In this document: in pieces, positions 61,001 to 64,000 of the stretch | Layout of the letters: every line of letters begins with the position of its first letter | How positions within the stretch are numbered: the first letter of the stretch is position 1 | The notes under the pieces: model-generated | Databases searched by the model: none | What the model was told of the DNA's origin: nothing | What the model saw: only the letters and a program-made list of their open reading frames with translations | Program-made: the position numbers and the translations under genes | Source: Pyrrhosoma nymphula | Lineage: Eukaryota; Arthropoda; Insecta; Odonata; Coenagrionidae | Direction of reading: 5' to 3' | DNA: 64,000 nucleotides | NCBI GenBank assembly: GCA_963573305.1 | Contig: OY754329.1 | Location: 80,996,576 to 81,060,575 of the forward strand

Positions 61001-62504
61001 ACATTTTATGCAATCTTATCCCTTTGTCTTCTTTTTGGGATCCTCCCTTCAATTACATGTTTAACAAATCCGTTATCCTAAGACGCGTCCATTCCAAGAG
61101 GGTATTTTTGTGGTATGACATTCCAAATGGTTCTTTATACATATTTGCTTACAAATGCTTCTTCATTTTTCAATGTAATTATTTCAGCTTCAGCAGACAT
61201 CTTCAACACCATCTCTTCAAGGATTATGCTCTTTTTTGGTTAACTTTTCCAATGATCCAAGGTTCTGACAAATACAGTGCCACGGCCGAGACGAAAGTAT
61301 TGACGTATTTCTTTTCTGTACATACATGAGTCTTCTTTGAGCAAGTAAAGGCCTACTTGTCATAAATGCCTTCTAGGCTTGAACTATCCTTTTGTACATT
61401 AATGGACGGATTTAGCGACACCCATGTTGCACATAACCGTCCACTGCTTTAGACTGAACTAAGCTGCATGCTGATATTCTATCAATTAAAATACTTAAAC
61501 ATTTTCTACACAATTTTTCCAACATTAGTTTCCGACCGGATTAGACAGCCAGGTGCCATTGGAAAAGGTTTAACGAAACCATATGCAGTGGAAACCGTTC
61601 GGTAACAAATTGATAAAATATTTGGAATTTAATTTTATTTCTACTCTTTCAACACATTTTCAACAAATCCATATATTTCTTCCACTGAAAATGCACGAAA
61701 ACGGTCAGCTATAGGAGTTATGTTGTCAGATTAGCACCCAAACAAGCCTCATAGCGAAAGCAAGTAATTAGGTCCCCTAGGTATAGACATAGAAGGACTG
61801 TTCATTTGAGAAAACATTATCAAACCACGATGTACCTCAGTTAGATTTCATGAAATGTTCGAACCCCTAGCCGGTAATGACCTCTAAGAAAAACCCACTG
61901 AATTCAAAATTAAGTAAATTTATTTCTATGTATGATAGCTCAGTAGGTACCAATGGAGATTCGAGAGGCAAGATGGCCAAATATTAAGTAAAACATTTCC
62001 TCGATTTTTACAAGATTCCTTAAGGATAAAATAGTTTTTAAACATAAAAATGATTTTGTGCGACGACATAATTCAGGACCTTAGTTTTTTATTTGAGAAT
62101 ATTTACCAGAAAAAAATGAAATTTATCGTAAAATAAGCTTCAAGCACTCAAATTCCTCTGCATGACAACTGCTAAATTTTTAATGGATATGAAATTTGTT
62201 GAAATCCACACATATGTCACTCTGTCACAAATTAACTTATTTAGACAGATTTGTGACTACATTACTTAGTACATTTTAAGTGTTTTAAATTTCGTAAAAT
62301 TTTGCATGAAACGAATTAAATATGTCGAACAATAAGCTTTAAGCGTTTAAATTCCATTAAGTACCCCTGTACGACAACTCCTTAATTCGCTAATGGAGAC
62401 CAATTTTTTTTCAATTCACAGATATGTCACTCTGCCACTTCAAGATATGCAACATGGGACGGAAGAGAAACTACCGCTATGCAAACCCGTGGGTCCGAGT
62501 TTAG
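25038..62504 (+). CDS. CNMa: CNMamide neuropeptide precursor, four coding exons
   Basis: Secreted neuropeptide prohormone. CNMamides are cyclic amidated peptides that signal through a G-protein-coupled receptor in arthropods (established knowledge). Seen here: coding segments 25038-25050, 51063-51301, 58834-59083 and 62422-62504 join in one frame (phases 1, 0, 1) to give 194 codons. Order along the protein: short N-terminal tail; hydrophobic signal segment after Met28 (IATLLVLLSWGVGG); Pro-rich and then helical acidic spacer; acidic run GADDGSDDDMAEEEN; dibasic site KPKR; peptide VSSAYMSLCHFKICNM; Gly amidation donor; RKR cleavage site; an 11-residue tail and TAG. The two Cys of the mature peptide, four residues apart, should form the ring typical of CNMa. 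One peptide copy is present. All introns are GT-AG and they measure about 26.0, 7.5 and 3.3 kb. Which Met starts translation is the main uncertainty; identity of the family is secure from CHFKICNM-G-RKR. Confidence 0.93.
25190..25440 (+). repeat. Two diverged tandem copies, each with a CACGTG box
   Basis: The blocks at about 25190-25303 and 25326-25440 align along most of their length. Shared words include GCAATTG, GAAAATTCACGTGA and TGTxCTCTACC. Each has one palindromic CACGTG (25226-25231 and 25363-25368), the core E-box of several bHLH factors. They begin 140 bp downstream of the first-exon donor, so an intronic control role is plausible but inferred. Confidence 0.6.
25441..30325. other. 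First part of CNMa intron 1, no gene recognised
   Basis: AT-rich. AAATTGACAAATATTGAAATG is repeated in tandem at about 28193-28243. A GA-rich tract lies at about 28780-28812. Higher GC from 28690 to 29470 may contain an optional exon (listed separately). Confidence 0.35.
29270..29456 (+). other. Possible non-coding exon ending in a consensus donor
   Basis: TTACCAG|GTGAGT occurs at 29450-29462. CAGGTGAGT is rare by chance, and this is the third copy on the + strand in the window, all upstream of CNMa exon 2. No convincing ATG precedes it and the 5' limit is a guess. It may be an optional 5' UTR exon or a chance match. Confidence 0.18.
30326..30515. repeat. Penelope-like fold-back, about 190 bp
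   Basis: GAACTTAAATAAATAAACACTTGG is inverted at 30489-30511. The inner arms carry AACGCGTTTCAACGTCAAAG and CTTTGACGTCGAAATGCG with CCTCAGG/CCGAGGAT at the hairpin turn. The flank CGTCTGGCGAGATATGGTGG (30298-) recurs inverted at 36525-36550, so this and the 36385 copy belong to one family. Confidence 0.55.
31438..31715. mobile_element. TTAA-flanked short element, piggyBac-like MITE candidate
   Basis: The ends TTAACTGCCATG and CATTTTGGCAGTTAA-type are inverted: TTAA 31438-31441 followed by CTGCCA, and TGGCAG followed by TTAA 31712-31715. TTAA duplication is the piggyBac mark. The terminal repeat is short, so the call is tentative. Confidence 0.4.
31716..31860 (-). repeat. tRNA-derived SINE-like copy
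   Basis: The minus strand reads GGATCTGGTCGGTGTAGTGC (A-box-like) and GGTTCGAATCACG (B-box-like), then the shared body GGAGGACATTT...GTACTCCGTCCG type. It abuts the TTAA-flanked element. Confidence 0.55.
31861..34794. other. Intron 1 sequence with a partial fold-back unit
   Basis: 33225-33320 contains CCGACCTAGGTTTCGGCAAAC..TTGCCATTATCAAGG, like one half of a Penelope-type terminal hairpin, followed by a purine-rich run (33335-33400). No gene recognised. Confidence 0.3.
34795..34985 (+). repeat. tRNA-derived SINE-like copy
   Basis: CGGCCTCGGTGGTGGCGCGG resembles an A-box head and GTGGATTTGAGTGGG a weak B box. It ends in an AT-rich ATTATTATTTTATT tail. Confidence 0.45.
34986..36384. other. 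Intron 1 sequence, nothing recognised
   Basis: AT-rich. AAAAATCACCTAGC occurs twice in tandem near 35637-35670. Confidence 0.4.
36385..36553. repeat. Penelope-like fold-back
   Basis: AAAACCACTT..TGTCCATTGAATA is inverted as TATTCATTGGACATTACCAA..TTTT. The hairpin turn has AAAGATGACAATTCGACGTCGAAACGCG. The right flank CACCATCTCGCCAGACAGCG is the inverse of the left flank of the 30326 copy. Confidence 0.55.
37190..38411 (-). mobile_element. pogo/Tigger-type DNA transposon remnant with TA target duplication
   Basis: The ends CAGTAGATCCCCGTTTAACC and its inverse (GGTTAAGCGGGGTTCTACTG) are flanked by TA at 37188-37189 and 38412-38413. On the minus strand, fragments of a DDE transposase are readable: FIDNAPTHPD (about 38010-38040), then FLPANVTSLQPMD, then SELMKKVPGCEDIEENDVTE and an acidic tail (37553-37789). 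A TGA replaces the usual Trp before RHVN, and other frames are broken, so it is inactive. GC-rich 38240-38310 is an unexplained inner insert. Confidence 0.85.
38412..39099. other. Intron 1 sequence, nothing recognised
   Basis: Short ORFs only. Confidence 0.4.
39100..39735 (+). mobile_element. Non-LTR retrotransposon fragment (reverse transcriptase C-terminal region)
   Basis: With frameshifts it reads MCERFGMNVNHRKTKILRFS, then KIGGQKLEQVEQFT, then SYGSKTLVAKEDR, ERISWMGRYINEEVLDME and NDMLKKIREGRAWE. This is the order of the fingers-to-C-terminal region of the endonuclease-reverse transcriptase LINEs. Heavily decayed and 5' truncated. The clade is not certain. Confidence 0.7.
39836..40055. 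mobile_element. hAT-like MITE, 220 bp, with long G and C runs
   Basis: The ends CAGGGGCGCAACAACCCCCC and its inverse (GTTGTTGCGCTCCTG) are flanked by GCCGTGAT (39828-39835) and GCTGTGAT (40056-40063), a 7/8 match to an 8-bp duplication. Internal homopolymer G and C tracts of 9-14 bp may be length-variable or misassembled. Confidence 0.75.
40064..41789. other. Intron 1 sequence, nothing recognised
   Basis: ORFs of up to 122 codons lack domains. No terminal repeats found. Confidence 0.35.
41790..41955. repeat. Penelope-like fold-back
   Basis: GGTTTCCCCAATTACGGCCT (CATCAGGTA) at about 41838-41866 is inverted by TACCTGATGATTTAGTGGCTGGAAAC at about 41897-41922. CTGATGA and GGAAAC occur in the order seen in Penelope-type terminal hairpins. 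Confidence 0.4.
41956..43785. other. Intron 1 sequence, nothing recognised
   Basis: Several overlapping ORFs of 60-129 codons at 42750-43720 have no recognisable domain. Confidence 0.3.
43786..44385. mobile_element. hAT-like non-autonomous element with subterminal repeats
   Basis: The ends CAGGGTTGCTACGGACC and GGTCTGTAGCAACTCTG are inverted (15/17). ACTTTTCCAGGTTTTCTAGGC-type units occur just inside the left end and twice inside the right end (about 44300 and 44340). The flanks share TCATCA, but offset by two bases, so the target duplication is imperfect. No transposase. Confidence 0.65.
44386..46439. other. Intron 1 sequence, nothing recognised
   Basis: AT-rich. Only short ORFs. Confidence 0.4.
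46440..46842 (-). mobile_element. Non-LTR retrotransposon C-terminal fragment with an inverted duplicate end
   Basis: On the minus strand: ALYGAETWTLRKEDENRF, AFAMLAWRTMEK, then RKLLDEIRGRQGRWLEEI and DWLLKAVIEGRIWE. This matches the LINE fragments at 39100 and 60890. CCTTTCTCAGAGTCCACGTT (TCTGCCCC) at 46768-46796 is repeated inverted at about 46815-46842, making a 28-bp-arm hairpin. Confidence 0.75.
46843..48335. other. Intron 1 sequence, nothing recognised
   Basis: A short poly-G run lies near 46850. Otherwise AT-rich with short ORFs. Confidence 0.4.
48336..48530. repeat. Near-perfect palindrome, 89-bp arms, 17-bp loop
   Basis: 48336-48424 and 48442-48530 are inverted copies differing at two positions. 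The loop is ATCATCAGGTGCTCATC. The inner arm CACGACCCGGGTTTCGGCGC (TGAGCACC) with CTGATGA on the minus strand is typical of Penelope-like element terminal hairpins (inference). Confidence 0.9.
48531..51062. other. Last part of CNMa intron 1
   Basis: No gene recognised. GGGGCTAGCTCAGCAATGGTAAGACG at 50971-50996 resembles a tRNA A box but has no B box or cloverleaf. Confidence 0.4.
51063..51301 (+). CDS. CNMa: CNMa exon 2: signal peptide and N-terminal propeptide
   Basis: The exon starts after a pyrimidine-rich tract and CACAG (51058-51062) and ends before GTGAGT at 51302. It is much more GC-rich than its flanks. It encodes GT (completing Gly5), then Met at 51065, then RRYHHW, then Met at 51131 followed by a hydrophobic core ending VMA, a plausible signal-peptidase site. 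The rest is Pro-rich and then helical (EVAVAEIREHLANVEP). The donor is phase 0, matching exon 3. Met 51131 would give the most conventional signal peptide; Met 51065 or 25038 would give a longer basic n-region. Confidence 0.9.
51366..52190 (-). mobile_element. Decayed mariner transposon in CNMa intron 2
   Basis: It starts with TA and CGAGGCCTCCTCAAAAAGTT, a mariner-type terminal repeat. On the minus strand and across frameshifts: LTKEERQHWVA, CQDLLQSENIDSTFLYTIM, TPRPKEAYQSRSNIEALMTV (FFD), HEFILQGQ, YRDNSHAQSALV, SPYSL and NKRRFCTIEEMKQKPLRELS. These follow the mariner transposase order, including the second and third catalytic Asp regions. The far terminal repeat is not found, so the element is 5' truncated. 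Multiple frameshifts make it inactive. Confidence 0.82.
52191..52500. other. Intron 2 sequence, nothing recognised
   Basis: Non-repetitive AT-rich sequence between the mariner remnant and the LINE 3' end. Confidence 0.35.
52500..53212 (+). mobile_element. Non-LTR retrotransposon 3' end (jockey/CR1-like)
   Basis: The segment 52620-52800 reads RITEIFHVPKYQSLIFDHSF, then SSCKLRNCLPENVRTSSTIS, then MFKRNMTDQL. This is the conserved end of jockey/CR1-type reverse transcriptases (F.pR...S.cr.WN.LP..vR....FK..l). A 3' UTR follows to AACAATAAAG near 53210. Confidence 0.7.
53222..54292 (+). repeat. Pair of about 90-bp direct repeats bracketing a LINE tail
   Basis: TTCCACATCCATTCATCACC to CCCACAGTTATGCTTAT occurs at about 53221-53315 and 54189-54285 with a few differences. 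Between them sits the second LINE 3' end. It is too long for a target-site duplication, so a segmental duplication or a shared repeat end is more likely. Confidence 0.75.
53620..54150 (+). mobile_element. Second non-LTR retrotransposon 3' end with ATTC tail
   Basis: In one frame about 53850-53950 reads ASKFWNSLSPSIKCSSTQEY (FKRKL), the same conserved C-terminus as the copy at 52620. The copy ends CATCAATAAACCATTCATTCATTC near 54137, a short ATTC microsatellite tail typical of CR1/jockey-like insertions. Confidence 0.65.
54293..58284. other. Intron 2 sequence, no gene recognised
   Basis: ORFs of up to 107 codons (54176-54499) may be LINE debris but lack a decisive motif. 55050-55640 is somewhat richer in GC, without recognisable coding. 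Confidence 0.3.
58285..58452 (+). repeat. tRNA-derived SINE-like copy
   Basis: TGGTGGCTGGAGAGTTGGCT resembles an A box and CCGGGTTCAAATTACGG a B box about 35 bp further on. The mariner-type MITE follows directly. Confidence 0.5.
58456..58743. mobile_element. mariner-type MITE, 288 bp, TA target duplication
   Basis: The terminal repeat CTAAAGTGCGTTCCAAGTTTT at the left is matched exactly inverted at the right end (AAAACTTGGAACGCACTTTAG), with TA at 58454-58455 and 58744-58745. No ORF. It sits 90 bp before the CNMa exon 3 acceptor. Confidence 0.85.
58834..59083 (+). CDS. CNMa: CNMa exon 3: acidic spacer and processing site
   Basis: The acceptor is CAG at 58831-58833 after CCTTTCCCCAACC; the donor is T|GTGAGT at 59083/59084. 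It encodes QEREQRLEMLYQLIKQYMAE, a Pro/Gly-rich stretch, the acidic run and NKPKR, then VSSA and the first base of a Tyr codon. KPKR is the prohormone convertase site that frees the N-terminus of the mature peptide. GAGCAG at the acceptor is a NAGNAG tandem site, so isoforms with one extra Gln are possible. Reading on past the donor gives no CNMa sequence, which supports splicing at 59083. Confidence 0.9.
59584..60121. repeat. 538-bp fold-back element with arms of about 250 bp
   Basis: The left arm starts TTAAGGACGTTCGGTGGTTT and the right arm ends with its inverse (..CCACCGAACCTCCTTAA). Similarity continues through ATTTACCGCAGATTACTTAA, AAATCACATGGGTTCT and TTAGTTAAGAATA to an AT-rich centre near 59850. 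TTAA at both ends could be a piggyBac-type target or part of the repeat. Confidence 0.85.
60149..60260 (-). mobile_element. Penelope-like element C-terminal fragment
   Basis: Minus-strand peptide WIIREAIEIEKRPNNLNRED then GYNLPYTWK is the conserved end of the GIY-YIG endonuclease region in Penelope-like retroelements (I.REA.EI.K.P.N.NRE.G..L...W). The remainder of the ORF up to 60436 is not recognisable. It supports the presence of Penelope-like elements in this genome. Confidence 0.8.
60890..61330 (-). mobile_element. Non-LTR retrotransposon C-terminal fragment
   Basis: With stops and frameshifts the minus strand gives FVSAVALYLSEPWIIGKVNQ (KRA), SLKRWC, then NGRVL, TDLLN and VIEGRIPKRRQRDKIA. 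These parallel ALYG.ETW, LE.W.WRRM and LL..VIEGRI in the fragments at 39100 and 46440. Decayed third copy of this LINE type. Confidence 0.65.
61331..62130. other. Intron 3 sequence, nothing recognised
   Basis: AT-rich. No terminal repeats or coding motif. Confidence 0.4.
62131..62228 (+). pseudogene. Decayed tandem copy of the CNMa exon 4 acceptor region
   Basis: It aligns with 62331-62438: AATAAGCTT.AAGC, AAATTCC, GACAACT.CT.AATT, TAATGGA and ATATGTCACTCTG.CAC are shared in the same order. In frame it would read Y-M-S-L-C-H, like the true exon, but the acceptor AG is AC (62210-62211), and after His the homology ends. The second Cys, the NM end and the amidation Gly are missing. The frame meets TAA about 17 codons after the His. 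Confidence 0.75.
62422..62504 (+). CDS. CNMa: CNMa exon 4: CNMamide core, amidation site and stop
   Basis: The acceptor TTTTTTTTCAATTCACAG ends at 62421. The first two bases complete Tyr5 of the mature peptide. The exon then reads MSLCHFKICNM, Gly (amide donor), RKR and an 11-residue tail ending in TAG at 62502-62504. CHFKICNM-amide is the diagnostic CNMa signature, with the Cys pair at mature positions 9 and 14. The 3' UTR follows directly. Confidence 0.95.
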
Positions 62505-63380
62505 ATGAGCTGCGATTTGGAGGAAAAGATGAATCCCCCACTGGATCACCCACTTCGATATGTTATAACTCCCTCTCCAGACTCTCATGAGAAGTTTAAT
62601 TGCCCCTCCCCCACCTTACTTCCTACTTACTACTACCACATCTCCCAACACAAAGAGAACGCCAGACCCTGAACGCTATTCCTAAAGTAAACCCTTCTTC
62701 AAAAAGTCTTCCCAAATAATACTCGTCCGGTCTCCCAGACAGAAGTGAAAGATTCCGCGGGAGAAGGGAAAGCAGATGTGGTGTGAAGAGGCTTCGTGAC
62801 TGACCAAAGAAGACGAGAACCACTGGCAAAAATACGGAGATAAAAGAGGAAGCTGATATACTGCGCGCCCTTACCCTTTGACCCCCCACAGAGACTAAAA
62901 ACGGCCATCAAGAACGATACTACACACATCCGAACCTACTTCTCCACCCAGCGCCTCATCCGAGGGGGCTACCAATGAGCTACCCTCCCCTCCACCCGTT
63001 TCCCCTCGTCCAAACCAACGCCGAGCGTGGTCCGGTCAACAACCTGAACGTCCCGGAGATCTAACGTGCACACGTGGCCGGGCTGCTTCGGAGGAAACCT
63101 ATTCAACCTGCCACATCCAACCCTCCCCTCGCCCGCGAGATAATCCAGAAAATAATAATACCATTTGTGTAAGGAAAATATCGTAAAAAGTACGAATATA
63201 TCAATGTACGCACAACTCCTCAAGCTTCAAAATACCACTCCGAAAATTGACACTAATATGAAAGTATTTCAGATGCATTTAAAATTGACTAGACGTGATG
63301 CATTTTTCTTCAGACTTCTTAAAAATCGTTGAAAACATATTTCTGAGTCCTTAAATAAATGTTATTCCTCGTGGGAACTG
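62505..63380 (+). other. CNMa: Probable CNMa 3' UTR with candidate polyadenylation signal
   Basis: Sequence after the stop codon is moderately GC-rich to about 63140 and then AT-rich. The first clear AATAAA is at 63354-63359, so cleavage shortly after it would give a 3' UTR near 0.87 kb. Minus-strand ORFs here show no recognisable domain. The extent is inferred. Confidence 0.4.
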
Positions 63381-63639
63381 AAATATACACTGGCGGTTTC
63401 AGGCTTAAAAACGTGAAAAAGATTCATCGCGGGAAATGAACATTATGTACATTCCACTTAATTGTATTTGTTTATATTATGACTTAGGTTTTAACACCTT
63501 GCACCTACAACCAAGGTAAGAACACCGGATGATGACACAGGTCATGAATCCAAGGCCGCCATAAACACAATATTTAAGTGTAATTAACATAGTTTGTGTT
63601 AATTTCCTTCCTGGAATATTCATGATTGAAGGATGTCGG

Positions 63640-63830
63640 GTATCCCCGACGAATACAACGGAGGAAGAGTTCTCGGGTTTCCCACTATGTCTCAGGATTG
63701 ATCACAACCTACGTTTCGCATGCTAAAGGCTGCCATCGTCTTCAGAGTATGAAGAGGTAAGTACCTTAGCAGGCGAAACGTCGATGCTAATCAAGCCTGA
63801 GAACCGGTGGGAAACCCGAAAACGCTTACT
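63640..63830. repeat. Penelope-like fold-back downstream of CNMa
   Basis: GTTCTCGGGTTTCCCAC, TCTCAGG.TTGAT, CGTTTCGC.TGCTAA and CTTCAGAGTATGAAG appear as inverted arms about a centre near 63748. The outer arm matches that of the 17672-18221 fold-back. Confidence 0.6.
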
Positions 63831-64000
63831 CCCAAGTACATACCAACACGAAAAATTAACGCTTTGCGAGCGAACGACATCACATCAGAGAAGGCTTGAA
63901 AAACATAACAGCTGATTATCTGATGTCCACAGTTGCGCTTTGAATTATTTTAAACAAATTAATGCGTTTCTTAAAATAGTTGATTTTTTTAAACATTTTG

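Noticed and set aside
60831..61329. Hydrophobic + strand ORFs as membrane proteins
   Set aside because: The opposite strand carries a decayed LINE reverse transcriptase. The + strand ORFs are its shadows, rich in Phe/Leu because of purine-rich template.
1..64000. CRISPR arrays, bacterial operons or viral genomes
   Set aside because: No regularly spaced repeats, no tightly packed genes and no viral structural or replication genes were seen.

Overview
The window is arthropod nuclear DNA, probably insect. It is AT-rich and intron-dominated, with no operons, no long uninterrupted ORFs, canonical GT-AG splice sites, tRNA-derived SINE-like copies, non-LTR retrotransposon tails, and mariner, pogo/Tigger, hAT-like and Penelope-like remnants. 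The species cannot be fixed from the sequence.

One protein-coding gene can be reconstructed on the + strand. It is a CNMamide (CNMa) neuropeptide precursor spread over about 38 kb in four exons: a GC-rich, TATA-containing first exon (about 24630-25050), exon 2 with the signal peptide (51063-51301), exon 3 with the acidic spacer and the KPKR processing site (58834-59083), and a short last exon (62422-62504) with the peptide core. All three junctions keep one frame and give 194 codons. The predicted mature peptide is VSSAYMSLCHFKICNM-amide. It is split by intron 3 between Ala4 and Tyr5, so no single ORF shows it. About 210 bp upstream of the last exon lies a decayed tandem copy of that exon's 5' end with a ruined splice acceptor.

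Upstream (1-24300) there is no recognisable coding gene. It holds a GC-rich possible alternative 5' exon (6291-6710), a hAT MITE with perfect 8-bp target duplications, SINE-like copies, a two-copy 313-bp tandem duplication and several fold-back repeats. Intron 1 (25051-51062) contains two diverged CACGTG-bearing repeats just after the promoter exon, a pogo/Tigger remnant with transposase pieces, two decayed LINE fragments, two hAT-like elements with terminal repeats, a TTAA-flanked element, and Penelope-like fold-backs including a nearly perfect 89-bp-arm palindrome. Intron 2 (51302-58833) starts 62 bp downstream of exon 2 with a decayed mariner and ends with a mariner-type MITE 90 bp before exon 3. 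Between them are two LINE 3' ends. Intron 3 (59084-62421) carries a 1.44-kb hAT-like element containing a 538-bp fold-back and a Penelope-like C-terminal fragment, then another LINE fragment, then the decayed duplicate exon.

The exon model rests on reading frames, splice sites and the diagnostic CNMa motif. Transcript ends, the alternative 5' exons and most repeat family assignments are inference.
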